DNA of 64,000 bases. Source: Dongia_A sp039808885 (GTDB taxonomy: Bacteria > Pseudomonadota > Alphaproteobacteria > Dongiales > Dongiaceae). Shown one piece after another: positions 49,653 through 57,938 of the stretch. The DNA lies in the NCBI GenBank assembly GCA_039808885.1, contig JBDHTX010000011.1:1-64000 (forward strand), given 5' to 3'. Numbering within the stretch: the first letter of the stretch is position 1; each line of letters begins with the position of its first letter. The notes under the pieces are model-generated. The model made no database searches and was not told the DNA's origin. It was given only the letters and a program-made list of their open reading frames with translations. The translations under genes were made by a program, and so were the position numbers.

Positions 49653-51008
49653 ATGGCTTTTGACTACGACCTCTTCATCATCGGCGCCGGCTCGGCCGGC
49701 GTGCGCGCGGCGCGGATCGCCGGCGGCCACGGCGCCCGCGTCGCGGTGGCGGAGGAAAGCCGCGTCGGCGGCACCTGCGTCATCCGCGGCTGCGTGCCGA
49801 AGAAGCTGCTGGTCTACGCCTCGCACTTCCACGAGGATTTCGAGGATGCCGCCGGCTATGGCTGGTCGGTGCCGAAGCCCAGCTTCGACTGGGCGACGCT
49901 GATCGCCAACAAGGACAAGGAGATCGACCGCCTCAACGCCGCCTACAAGAGCACGCTGGCCAGGGCCAAGGCGGAGCTGATCGAGGGCCGCGCCACTTTG
50001 GTCGACCGCAACACCATTGCCGTCGGCGGCCGGCAGGTCACCGCGGAGGTGATCCTGATCGCCACCGGCTCCTGGCCCGAATTGCCGCAGATCCCCGGCA
50101 TCGAGCATGCCATCACCTCCAACGAATGCTTCCATCTGGAAAAGCTGCCGGAGCGCGTCGTCGTCGTGGGCGGCGGCTACATCGCGCTGGAATTCGCCGG
50201 CATCTTCAACGGCCTCGGCACCGACACGACGGTGCTCTATCGCGGCGAGCAGGTGCTGCGCGGATTCGACATGGACGTGCGCAACTTCCTGGCCGACGAG
50301 CTCGGCAAGAAGGGCATCAAGATCCGCTGCAAGACCGACGTCGCCCGCATCGACAAGCAAGGCGGCGCGCTGCGCCTGACGCTGAAGGACGGATCGACGC
50401 TCGATTGCGACCAGGTGCTCTACGCCACCGGGCGCCGGCCGCTGACCCGGAACATGGGCCTCGACAAGGTCGGCGTGCAGCTGGACGAGATCGGCGCGGT
50501 GAAGGTCGACGCCCGCTCGCAGACCAGCGTGCCCAACATCTATGCCGTCGGCGACTGCACCAACCGCATCAACCTGACCCCGGTGGCGATCCGCGAGGGC
50601 CACGCCTTCGCCGACAGCGTCTTCGGCAAGCAGCCCTGGCAGGTCGACCACGCCGATTGCCCCTCCGCCGTCTTCACCCAGCCGCCGGTCGGCAGCGTCG
50701 GCTTGAGCGAGGAGGCGGCGCGGGCGAAGTTCGGCGCCGTCGACATCTACCGCGAAAGCTTCCGCCCGATGAAGCACACCATGACCGGCCGCACCGAGCG
50801 CGCGCTGATGAAGCTCATCGTCGACCGCAAGAGCCAGGTGGTGGTCGGCGCCCACATGGTCGGCGGCGACGCGCCGGAGATCATCCAGACCCTCGCCATC
50901 GCCGTGAAGCTGAAAGCGACCAAGCAGCAGATCGACCAGACCATCGCCGTGCATCCCACGGCCGCCGAGGAATTCGTCACCATGCGCAATCTGGTGGCGG
51001 CGGAGTAG
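49653..51008 (+). CDS. gor: Glutathione-disulfide reductase
   Basis: This is a 451-residue homodimeric FAD enzyme that reduces GSSG with NADPH. The FAD fold IIGAGSAGVRAARIA is followed by the redox disulfide GGTCVIRGCVPKK. The NADPH fold VVVVGGGYIALEFAGIF and the ALYATGR/VGDC-type block (YAVGDCTNR) follow, and the C-terminal HPTAAEE carries the active-site His-Glu pair. The start at ATG 49653 has AGGTGA upstream. It is divergent from GST, forming a coherent glutathione pair, and the palindrome between them may regulate both. Confidence 0.94.
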   Translation: MAFDYDLFIIGAGSAGVRAARIAGGHGARVAVAEESRVGGTCVIRGCVPKKLLVYASHFHEDFEDAAGYGWSVPKPSFDWATLIANKDKEIDRLNAAYKSTLARAKAELIEGRATLVDRNTIAVGGRQVTAEVILIATGSWPELPQIPGIEHAITSNECFHLEKLPERVVVVGGGYIALEFAGIFNGLGTDTTVLYRGEQVLRGFDMDVRNFLADELGKKGIKIRCKTDVARIDKQGGALRLTLKDGSTLDCDQVLYATGRRPLTRNMGLDKVGVQLDEIGAVKVDARSQTSVPNIYAVGDCTNRINLTPVAIREGHAFADSVFGKQPWQVDHADCPSAVFTQPPVGSVGLSEEAARAKFGAVDIYRESFRPMKHTMTGRTERALMKLIVDRKSQVVVGAHMVGGDAPEIIQTLAIAVKLKATKQQIDQTIAVHPTAAEEFVTMRNLVAAE

Positions 51009-51009
51009 C

Positions 51010-51714
51010 ATGCGGCTCCCAGGTCTCGCCGCGCTTGTCGTCGCGATGCTGTTGTCGGGCTCGGCAATGGCGGGCTCCGAACGATCCGATGGATGCGCGG
51101 AATTTCACGGCATGTATGAGCTGGACCGTGGTGCCAGCGACGTCTACATCGCCGGCAGAGACGCCGATGGCGAAGGCACGTGCTTCCTGGTGCCTCGGTC
51201 CATCACTCATAAACTCATACGGGACTATCTCGTTGACGCGGGATTGGTCGACACTGTCGGATTCGATGTGATCGACTTGCTGGGATACCTCGATGGCAAG
51301 GACGAGATTGTCGTCGGAAATCTTCGGCGCGAGGTTCCGGCGGACCTCGTGAGCTGCCTGCGTTCGCCAATTCCAGTGATGATCCAGGTCTTCTCCGGAG
51401 ACCTCCCGGATTATAATGGTTTGGATAGATTCGTCGGGCATGCGTCCGAGCTACCCTCCGAAATGCCGGGATATCGCAGATTCCGAGAAGAAGGCTGGCG
51501 GGCGGACTACTATGTCTCGCTGGACCAGCAGCGCGAGGTGAAGTCGTTCGAGTGTGGACCATATGAAGGCGACAATTACGCATGCGCCGTGAATGGCGGG
51601 CACAGGCGGACCAGGATTCTCGTGGGCTTCTGGAAAAAGGATATGCCAGCGGTTTCTATCGAGAAATCCCTGCAGTGCGCGCGTTCCGTTGCCGACCTGT
51701 TTCGCCTCAAATAG
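51010..51714 (+). CDS. Uncharacterised exported protein of low GC content
   Basis: No family is recognised. The 234-residue product has a clear signal peptide (MRLPGLAALVVAMLLSGSAMA) and a mature part with six cysteines, the first in SDGCAEFHGMYELDRG and another pair in KSFECGPYEGDNYACAVNGG. Codon use (GGA, ATA, AAA, TCC and GAT more frequent) and base composition differ from its neighbours, which points to recent acquisition. It starts one base after the gor stop without a clear ribosome-binding site, so translation may depend on coupling to gor. Confidence 0.6.
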   Translation: MRLPGLAALVVAMLLSGSAMAGSERSDGCAEFHGMYELDRGASDVYIAGRDADGEGTCFLVPRSITHKLIRDYLVDAGLVDTVGFDVIDLLGYLDGKDEIVVGNLRREVPADLVSCLRSPIPVMIQVFSGDLPDYNGLDRFVGHASELPSEMPGYRRFREEGWRADYYVSLDQQREVKSFECGPYEGDNYACAVNGGHRRTRILVGFWKKDMPAVSIEKSLQCARSVADLFRLK

Positions 51715-51748
51715 ATCGTCGCCAAGTAGATCCTCAGCCGGGGGCTTG

Positions 51749-52237
51749 ATGTCTTTTTCCCAATCCTATCTCGGCCAGCTGCGCAAAATCGTCGGCAACC
51801 GCATCATCCTCATTCCCGGCGCGCGGGTGGTGGTGCATGACCGGCGGGGGCGGGTGCTGCTGGAGCTGCGCAAGGATTTCCGCAAATGGGGGCTGCCGGG
51901 CGGCCATGGCGAGATCGGCGACGACATCGCCACCACGGCGATGCGCGAGGTCTACGAGGAGACCGGCCTCAAAATCGCGAAGCCGGAGCCCTTCGGCATC
52001 GCCTCCGATCCCAGGCGCGAGACGATCACCTTTCCCAACGGCGACATGACGCAGAACGTCGCCGTGCTGTTCCACGCCCGCAAGCCGGCGGGCACGCCGC
52101 GCCACGATCCGGCCGAGGCGCTGGAGATCGGCTGGTTCGCGCCGGATGACCTGCCCAAGGACATCCTGCCCAACGGCCTGCGCACCCTGAAGGCCTATTG
52201 GCGCTTCAAGAAGACCGGCAAGTTCCAGATGATCTGA
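51749..52237 (+). CDS. Nudix hydrolase
   Basis: The 162-residue Nudix-fold protein hydrolyses nucleoside-diphosphate-linked compounds. The Nudix box reads GHGEIGDDIATTAMREVYEETGL: the metal-binding REVYEETG core is intact, but the first glutamate of the consensus GX5E is Asp. The N-terminal IILIPGARVVVHDRRGRVLLELR is typical. The substrate is not predictable. It is preceded by a GGGGG-type ribosome-binding site and followed by repeat A5. Confidence 0.87.
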   Translation: MSFSQSYLGQLRKIVGNRIILIPGARVVVHDRRGRVLLELRKDFRKWGLPGGHGEIGDDIATTAMREVYEETGLKIAKPEPFGIASDPRRETITFPNGDMTQNVAVLFHARKPAGTPRHDPAEALEIGWFAPDDLPKDILPNGLRTLKAYWRFKKTGKFQMI

Positions 52238-52256
52238 GCGGGTCCAATTCTATCGT

Positions 52257-52335
52257 CGTCATCACCGGGCTTGTCCCGGTGATCCATGCGACGGTGCCGC
52301 TGTCTGGATTGCCGGGACACGCCCGGCAATGACGG
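52257..52335. repeat. Dispersed palindromic repeat, family A copy 5
   Basis: CGTCATCACCGGGCTTGTCCCGGTGAT and ATTGCCGGGACACGCCCGGCAATGACG form two hairpins with the outer CGTCAT/ATGACG inverted pair. This is the shortest copy (about 79 bp). It lies between the convergent Nudix and HpaI-paralogue genes. Confidence 0.85.
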
Positions 52336-52364
52336 AGTGGGTTGTGCCCGGGACGCGGGCGGGG

Positions 52365-53120
52365 CTACCGGCCCGCGTCCTTCAGCATCTGGGTGACGCC
52401 GTTGCGCAGGTGCGCGAGGTCGCTGCCCGAGATCAGGAAGTCATAGCCGCGCTCGAACATCTGCTTCACCGCCGGTCCCGGATTGGCGACGCAGCCGAGC
52501 GCCTTGCCGCTTTTCTTGATCGCCTGCTCGGCCTTGGCGAGCAGCGCCTTCAGCTGCGGGTCGTCGAACTGGTTGAGCTTGCCGATCGAGGCGGAGAGGT
52601 CGCGCGGGCCGATGAACACCACGTCGACGCCCTCGACCGCGGCGATGGCGGCGGCATTGTCGACCGCCTGCGGGTTCTCGATCTGCACCACGATGATCAG
52701 GTCGTCGGCGGCGCGATCGTAGTATTTCATGTCGAAGCCATAGGCGGCGGCGCGGGTGCCGCCGGCCGCACCCCGCATGCCCTGCGGCGGATAGCGGCAG
52801 GCGGCGACGACGGCCTTCGCCTCCTCTGCCGTGTTCACCTGCGGCACCATGACGCCCTGCACCCCGGCATCAAGCACCCGCTTGATGTAGACGAAGTCGT
52901 TCCACGGCACGCGGATCATCGGCACGCATCTGGTGGCGGCCATGGCGCGCATCTGGGCGATGGCGTCGGGCAGCATGCCCTGGCCGTGCTCCTGGTCGAT
53001 CATGATGAAATCGAGCCCGGAGAGGGCGAGGACTTCGGCATTGTCGGCCGAATCGCTCATGGTCCAGGCGCCGAGCGCCTTCTCGCCGGCCTTCAGCCGC
53101 GCCTTCAGGGAATTCGCCAT
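52365..53120 (-). CDS. HpcH/HpaI-family aldolase (paralogue 2)
   Basis: The 251-residue class II pyruvate aldolase has catalytic R70 (MIRVPWND) and metal ligands E148 (VVQIENP) and D174 (FIGPRDLSASIG), with DQEHGQG near 42-48. It is clearly related to the gene at 34640-35401; both carry GKLNQFDDP after the metal ligand. The start MANSLKARLK follows GGAG. Having two diverged copies suggests different hydroxy-oxo acid substrates. It is divergent from the ATP-grasp gene across 138 bp. Confidence 0.88.
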   Translation of the reverse strand: MANSLKARLKAGEKALGAWTMSDSADNAEVLALSGLDFIMIDQEHGQGMLPDAIAQMRAMAATRCVPMIRVPWNDFVYIKRVLDAGVQGVMVPQVNTAEEAKAVVAACRYPPQGMRGAAGGTRAAAYGFDMKYYDRAADDLIIVVQIENPQAVDNAAAIAAVEGVDVVFIGPRDLSASIGKLNQFDDPQLKALLAKAEQAIKKSGKALGCVANPGPAVKQMFERGYDFLISGSDLAHLRNGVTQMLKDAGR

Positions 53121-53258
53121 CGCCGCTCCGGTCCCGGTCCTTGCTGATGAGTCCGTTGAATTCGGTGGTGGACTGTATCGCCGGGGGCGCGTTCCTCCAA
53201 GCCAGATTGACGGCGATCGGGGCACTCGGCTATTCCACACGGAATTCGCGAGTATTCC

Positions 53259-54578
53259 ATGGCCCGGACCCGCCTGCCTTATTGTTCGCCCTATCGCTTG
53301 ATCTGGGCCGTGTTGGAAACGCCGCGGACGCCGGCGCAGCAGATCCACCATGCCTATGCCCGCTTCGCCTGGCGCAGCATGGGCTGGCGGCACTACCTGC
53401 TGACGGCGGGGCTGGTCGTGCTCTGGCCGGTCATCTTCGTGATCATGCTGTGGATGTTCACCCGCAGGATCGGCCCGGCGGTGGCGCGCGCCACCGGCAA
53501 GTCGGTGCCACGGCAGATCGCCGAGCAGCTCTGGCTGTCGGTCCGCTATTCGATCCCGCCCGACAAATACTATGTCTTCGACCTGTTCCGGCCGGAGCGG
53601 CTGCGCAATGCCGGCGACTACATCCTGCGCTATGAGCTGAAGGGCGGCTTCCACAACCTGGTGCATTTCCACACCCGCGTGCAGATGCGGCGCAGCACCA
53701 AGGAGACGTTGAAGGACAAGCTGCGCTTCTATCACGAATGCCAGAAGGCCGGCATCGCCTCGCCCATCGTGCTGCAGGTGATGAACGCGGACGGCGCCCT
53801 GGCCGGCGAGGCGCTGCCGCCGGAGGGCCTGCCGGCGCTCGACCTCTTTATCAAGCCGGCCAAGGGCAAGGGCGGGCGCGGCTGCGAGCGCTGGACCTAT
53901 GCCGATGGCGCCTTTCTCGGCCCGGGCGGGCGCTGGCTCGAGCCGGAGGCGCTGCTGGCGCATATCCGCGCCCTGGTGGCGCGGCGCGGGCGCTACCTGA
54001 TCCAGGAATGCCTGCACAACCACCCGGACCTGCTGGAGCTCAGCCGCGGCCTCACCTCGCTGCGCATCACCACCTGCCGCAACGAGCATGGCAGCTTCGA
54101 GGTGACCAACGCGGTGCTGAAGATGTCCTTCGCCAGCGGCAGCGCGGTGGACAATTTCCACCAGGGCGGCGCGGTGTGCAAAGTCGACGTGGCGACCGGC
54201 GAGGTGGGACCGGCCTGGGATTCCTGGAGCAAGCGGCCCTGCGTCGTGCATGATGTGCATCCCGTCACCGGGGCGCAAATCGCCGGGCGCATCCTGCCCT
54301 GCTGGCCGGAAACCGTGGCGATGCTGGAAAAGGCGGCGGCGCTGTTCCCCGACCGCATCATGGTCGGCTTCGACGTCGCCATCACCGATCGCGGCCCGGT
54401 CATCATCGAGGGCAACGTGCAGCAGGGCTCCGACATGGTGCAGCGGACCCACGATCTGCCCGTGGGCCAGCAGCGGCTCGGCGCCTTGCTGGCCTGGAAC
54501 GCCATGCAGGCGCTGGCCACCCGGCCGCCCCGCGCCATGCGCTGGTACGGCCCGCGCGACTATTGGGGGCCGCGCTAG
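53259..54578 (+). CDS. Membrane-tethered ATP-grasp protein (sugar-transfer-associated type)
   Basis: The 439-residue product has one transmembrane helix (about 46-67) and a C-terminal ATP-grasp domain. DLFIKPAKGKGGRGCERW supplies the ATP-binding lysine and glycine-rich loop, RYLIQECLHNHPDL the next strand, and GFDVAITDRGPVIIEGNVQQGSDM the Mg-binding acidic and Asn residues. This fits the ATPgrasp_ST (PF14397-like) group found near polysaccharide or peptide-modification genes, whose substrates are mostly unknown. No polysaccharide genes are adjacent here. The ribosome-binding site is weak. Confidence 0.75.
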   Translation: MARTRLPYCSPYRLIWAVLETPRTPAQQIHHAYARFAWRSMGWRHYLLTAGLVVLWPVIFVIMLWMFTRRIGPAVARATGKSVPRQIAEQLWLSVRYSIPPDKYYVFDLFRPERLRNAGDYILRYELKGGFHNLVHFHTRVQMRRSTKETLKDKLRFYHECQKAGIASPIVLQVMNADGALAGEALPPEGLPALDLFIKPAKGKGGRGCERWTYADGAFLGPGGRWLEPEALLAHIRALVARRGRYLIQECLHNHPDLLELSRGLTSLRITTCRNEHGSFEVTNAVLKMSFASGSAVDNFHQGGAVCKVDVATGEVGPAWDSWSKRPCVVHDVHPVTGAQIAGRILPCWPETVAMLEKAAALFPDRIMVGFDVAITDRGPVIIEGNVQQGSDMVQRTHDLPVGQQRLGALLAWNAMQALATRPPRAMRWYGPRDYWGPR

Positions 54579-54720
54579 CTCCCGCTGGTTCGCGCGGCAA
54601 ATCTGCGGCGCGGCAATCCTGGAACCTTTCAGTCCCTTCGGCGTTCTCTCCTGCGAACAGGTTGCGATGCTTCCCGGCGCGCCGGTCGCATTGACTGCCG
54701 ATTCCCGCAAGGAGAGACAC

Positions 54721-55041
54721 ATGACGAAGCGTATCCGGCTGGCGGCCTGTCCGCTGCCGCTGATGCTGGTGACGGCCACCGCCGCCTGCTCGGTCACCTC
54801 GGGCCAGGAGACGCCGGGCCAATACGTCGATTCCGCCGCGATCAGCAATAAGGTGCGGGCGAAGCTCGCCACCGAGGCGGGCGTCGACGGGTTCAGTCAG
54901 GTCAAGGTCGCCACCGTCGAGGACGTCGTCCAGCTGAGCGGCTTCGTGCGCAAGAGCGATGATCGGGTCCAGGCCGAGCAGATCGCCTGGTCGGTCGAAG
55001 GCGTGCGCGACGTGAAGAACGACATCGTCATGCAGTCATAG
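54721..55041 (+). CDS. BON-domain lipoprotein
   Basis: The 106-residue product has a lipoprotein signal (LMLVTATAAC, with lipidated C23) followed by a single BON domain: SAAISNKVRAKLATEAGVDGFSQVKVATVEDVVQLSGFVRKSDDRVQAEQIAWSVEGVRDVKNDI. BON domains bind membranes and are found in OsmY/DolP-like envelope-stress proteins. The strong AAGGAGAG ribosome-binding site decides the start. A terminator follows 90 bp after the stop. Confidence 0.88.
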   Translation: MTKRIRLAACPLPLMLVTATAACSVTSGQETPGQYVDSAAISNKVRAKLATEAGVDGFSQVKVATVEDVVQLSGFVRKSDDRVQAEQIAWSVEGVRDVKNDIVMQS

Positions 55042-55130
55042 GCATTTCGAGGCGTGAACCCCTGAGCGAGTAAGTCCCATTGAGAACCCCCCTAGACCGC
55101 GAGTACTTCCCCAAAGCCCCCTGGACTATG

Positions 55131-55166
55131 GCCCCGCCGGTTTGCGATCCGGCGGGGCTTTTTCTT
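55131..55166 (+). terminator. Intrinsic terminator after the BON lipoprotein gene
   Basis: A perfect 10-bp stem GCCCCGCCGG (55131-55140) / CCGGCGGGGC (55149-55158) has loop TTTGCGAT and is followed by TTTTTCTT. Confidence 0.92.
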
Positions 55167-55174
55167 GCCCGCGC

Positions 55175-56281
55175 TTAGACCAGCGCGCTGGAGGCGACCG
55201 ATTTCACCAGGGCGAAGACCTCCTGGCCCGGCTCCAGATGCAGCCGCCGCGCCGAATCCTCGGTGAGCAGGGCGAGCAGGGCGGCCTCGCCCGCGTCTTC
55301 GCGTGCCGCACCGCCGCCGACCGCGATGCGCAGCAGGCGGCGCTGATTGGGGCGCGCCACCGACCCGGTCAGCCGTCCGGGCAGCACGTTCTGCACGCTG
55401 AGGCCTTCCGGCCGCTGCGTCGCGATGGCGACGTCGCGCGCCAGCACGCGCAGGCGCACCGCGTGGCCGACCGGCAGCTCGACATGCGACAGCAGGAAAT
55501 CGGCGGCGCCCACCGCGACATGGGTGACGCCGCGCGCGACGTCATGGCCGGCGATGCTGCCGATCAGCACGCTGCCGACATCGCCGCGATCGACCAGCAG
55601 CGGCAGATCGAGGCGGGTCAGCAGCTCCGCCGGCGCGCCGGCCGCGGTGACGCCGCCTTGCTCCAGCAGCACCAGGTGATCGGCGATGCGGGTGACCTCC
55701 TCCATCGCATGGGTGACGTAGAGCATCGGCACGCCGAGCTCGTCGCGCAGCTTCTCAAGGAACGGCAGGATCTCCGCCTTGCGCGGGTCGTCCAGCGCCG
55801 CCAGCGGCTCGTCCAGCAGCAGCAGGCGCGGATTGGACAGCAAAGCGCGGCCGATGGCGACGCGCTGCTTCTCGCCGCCGGAGAGGCCGGCGGGGCGGCG
55901 CTCCAGCAGCGCGCCGATGCCGAGCAGCGCCACGATGTCATCGAAGCCCGCCGCCGCTCCGGCGCCGCGCCGGCGGCGCCGGCCGTATTCCAGGTTCGCC
56001 CTTACGCCCAGATGCGGGAACAGCCGCGCCTCCTGGAACACGAAGCCGATGCGGCGATCCTCCGCCGCGACGTCGATGCCGCGCGCCGCGTCGAACAGCA
56101 CGTCGTCGCCGATGGCGATGCGGCCGCGATCGGGCCGCCGCAGGCCGGCGATGGCCGCCAGCAGGCAGCTCTTGCCGGCGCCGGACGGGCCGAACACCAC
56201 CGTGGCGCCGCCGCCCGGCGCGGCGAAGGCGGCGTGCAGCTCGAAGGCGCCGAGGCGCTGGTTGATGTCGACCTCGATCAA
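55175..56281 (-). CDS. modC: Molybdate ABC transporter ATP-binding protein ModC
   Basis: This is the ATPase of the molybdate importer. The 368-residue product has Walker A GPSGAGKSC at 31-39, signature LSGGEKQRVAIGRAL, Walker B LLLLDEPLAALD and H-loop VTHAMEEV. The C-terminal TOBE/Mop domain (about 290-368: GLSVQNVLPGRLTGSV, FALVKSVASSALV) binds oxyanion and allows feedback inhibition. It begins two bases after the modB stop. It converges on the BON lipoprotein gene and its terminator. Confidence 0.95.
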   Translation of the reverse strand: MIEVDINQRLGAFELHAAFAAPGGGATVVFGPSGAGKSCLLAAIAGLRRPDRGRIAIGDDVLFDAARGIDVAAEDRRIGFVFQEARLFPHLGVRANLEYGRRRRRGAGAAAGFDDIVALLGIGALLERRPAGLSGGEKQRVAIGRALLSNPRLLLLDEPLAALDDPRKAEILPFLEKLRDELGVPMLYVTHAMEEVTRIADHLVLLEQGGVTAAGAPAELLTRLDLPLLVDRGDVGSVLIGSIAGHDVARGVTHVAVGAADFLLSHVELPVGHAVRLRVLARDVAIATQRPEGLSVQNVLPGRLTGSVARPNQRRLLRIAVGGGAAREDAGEAALLALLTEDSARRLHLEPGQEVFALVKSVASSALV

Positions 56282-56283
56282 TT

Positions 56284-56994
56284 CTAGCCCCGTTGCAGGT
56301 CTTGCGCGTAGCGCGCGATCCGCTCGGACAGGATCAGCGCGACCAGCGCCAGCGCGAAGGAGACGATGGAGAGCCGCGCCGCCACCGCCTCGCCGCCTGG
56401 CGATTGCAGCGCGCCGTAGATCGCCAGCGGCAGGGTCTGCGTCTCGCCCGGGATGCTGGCGGCGAAGGTGATGACCGCGCCAAACTCGCCCAGCGCGGCG
56501 GCGAAGGCGGTCATCGCCCCGGCGGCGATGCCCGGCGCCATCAGCGGCAGGGTGATGGAGAAGAAGCGGTCGAGCGGCCGGGCGCCGAGCGTGCGCGCGG
56601 CGTCCTCCAGCTTGCGGTCGACCGCGCCGGCGGAAAGCCGGATCGCCCGCACCATCAGCGGAAAGGTCATCACCGCCGTGGCCAGCACCGCGCCCGCGGT
56701 GGTGAAGGCGAGGCGGATGCCGAACCAGTCATTGAGCAGGCTGCCGAGCGGCCCGTGCAGTCCGAAGACCAGCAGCAGCAGATAGCCGGTCACCACCGGC
56801 GGCAGCACGAAGGGCAGGTGCACGAAGGCGTCGAACAGGCTCTTGCCGAGGAAGCGGCTGCGCCCCAGCAGCCAGCCGACCAGGATCGCCGGCGGCAGGC
56901 TGAACACGACGCTGCAGACCGCCACCCTCAGGCTGAGGGCGACGGCCTGCCATTCCTCGGGAGTGAGCGCTAGGAAGCTGCGCGCGTCATTCAA
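56284..56994 (-). CDS. modB: Molybdate ABC transporter permease ModB
   Basis: This is the inner-membrane channel subunit of the molybdate importer. The 236-residue product has five to six helices and the EAA loop LEDAARTLGARPLDRFFSITLPLMAPGI for ATPase contact, plus FVHLPFVLPPVVTGYLLLLVFG, which is characteristic of ModB. Its start overlaps the end of modA by eight bases and its stop lies two bases before modC, so the three subunits are translationally coupled. Confidence 0.95.
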   Translation of the reverse strand: MNDARSFLALTPEEWQAVALSLRVAVCSVVFSLPPAILVGWLLGRSRFLGKSLFDAFVHLPFVLPPVVTGYLLLLVFGLHGPLGSLLNDWFGIRLAFTTAGAVLATAVMTFPLMVRAIRLSAGAVDRKLEDAARTLGARPLDRFFSITLPLMAPGIAAGAMTAFAAALGEFGAVITFAASIPGETQTLPLAIYGALQSPGGEAVAARLSIVSFALALVALILSERIARYAQDLQRG

Positions 56995-57775
56995 GAATCT
57001 TGAACCCGTAGCTGCGGAAGAGTTCCTTGCCCTCCGCTCCGGTCAGGAAGTCGAAGAACGCCGTCACCTCAGGGCGAGCCTTTCCGGCGACGATGCCCAT
57101 AGGATAGACGATCGCGTCATGGCTGTCCGCAGGGAAGGTGCCGAGGATGGCGACATCGGCAAGGCCGCGGGCATCGGTCGCGTAGACGATGCCGAGCGGC
57201 GCCTCACCGCGCTGCACCAGGGCCAGAGCGGCGCGCACATTCTCCGCCGGGGCCAGGCTGGCCTTCACCGAATCCCAGAGGCCGAGCTTGGTCAGCGCCT
57301 GCTCGGCATAGCGCCCGGCCGGCACGCTCTTCGGATCGCCGACCGCGAGGCGGCCGCCTTTCAACGCGCCCGCCAGATCGAGCGAAGACGACACGTCAAG
57401 CGGCGCGGCGCCGGCCGGGCCGACGACGACGAGATCGTTGCCGGCCGGCCGCCGGATGCTGTCCGCCTCGATCAGCGCCTTGTCGCTGAGATAGGCCATC
57501 CATTTCTCGTCCGCCGAGGCGAACAGATCGGCCGGGGCGCCGGCCTCGATCTGCTTGGCGATGGTGGAGGACGAGCCGAATGACAGCACCACCGGGCCAT
57601 GGCCCTTCGCCTGCCAGATGGCGGCGGCGGCCTTCAGCGCGTCGGTGAGCGAGGCCGCGGCGAACATGGTCACCGGTTCCTCGGCGCGGGCGGTGCCGGC
57701 CGCCAAGCCGATGGCGGCGGCGGCGAAGGCGGCAAGGACGCCGCGGCGGGACAGGAATGAGTGCTGATCGGACAT
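56987..57775 (-). CDS. modA: Molybdate-binding periplasmic protein ModA
   Basis: ModA captures molybdate (and tungstate) in the periplasm. The 262-residue product has a Tat-like signal (FLSRRGVLAAFAAAAIGLAAGTARA), the ligand-binding blocks VTMFAAASLTDALKAAA and LSFGSSSTIAKQIEAGAPADLFASAD, and the C-terminal IVYPMGIVAG. Most ModA proteins use Sec export, so the SRR signal is a minor peculiarity. It is the first structural gene after a ModE box and lies downstream of modE. Confidence 0.95.
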   Translation of the reverse strand: MSDQHSFLSRRGVLAAFAAAAIGLAAGTARAEEPVTMFAAASLTDALKAAAAIWQAKGHGPVVLSFGSSSTIAKQIEAGAPADLFASADEKWMAYLSDKALIEADSIRRPAGNDLVVVGPAGAAPLDVSSSLDLAGALKGGRLAVGDPKSVPAGRYAEQALTKLGLWDSVKASLAPAENVRAALALVQRGEAPLGIVYATDARGLADVAILGTFPADSHDAIVYPMGIVAGKARPEVTAFFDFLTGAEGKELFRSYGFKILE

Positions 57776-57804
57776 CGGAGTTCCCCAGGATGTGACGGCA
57801 TGTG

Positions 57805-57830
57805 GCGATGTATTCAGATGGATATATCGC
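57805..57830 (-). promoter_or_regulatory. ModE box upstream of modA
   Basis: The inverted repeat GCGATGTAT (57805-57813), 8-bp spacer, ATATATCGC (57822-57830) has 8 of 9 arm positions matching and resembles known ModE operators (CGATATAT half-sites). It lies 30 bp upstream of the modA start and overlaps the expected promoter, as required for molybdate-dependent repression of modABC. Confidence 0.82.
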
Positions 57831-57938
57831 TGAAGGCGCGCGGCGGCAAGGCGATTCCCGATGGGCGGCCTGGCCCATGCGCGCAGGAAAGAGGGGGAGG
57901 CCCCCGCCGGGCGCGGGGCGCCGAAACACCGGCTGCGG

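Noticed and set aside
17064..52335. Interpretation of the repeated palindromes as a CRISPR array
   Set aside because: Copies are 7-11 kb apart, not regularly spaced, and no cas genes are present.
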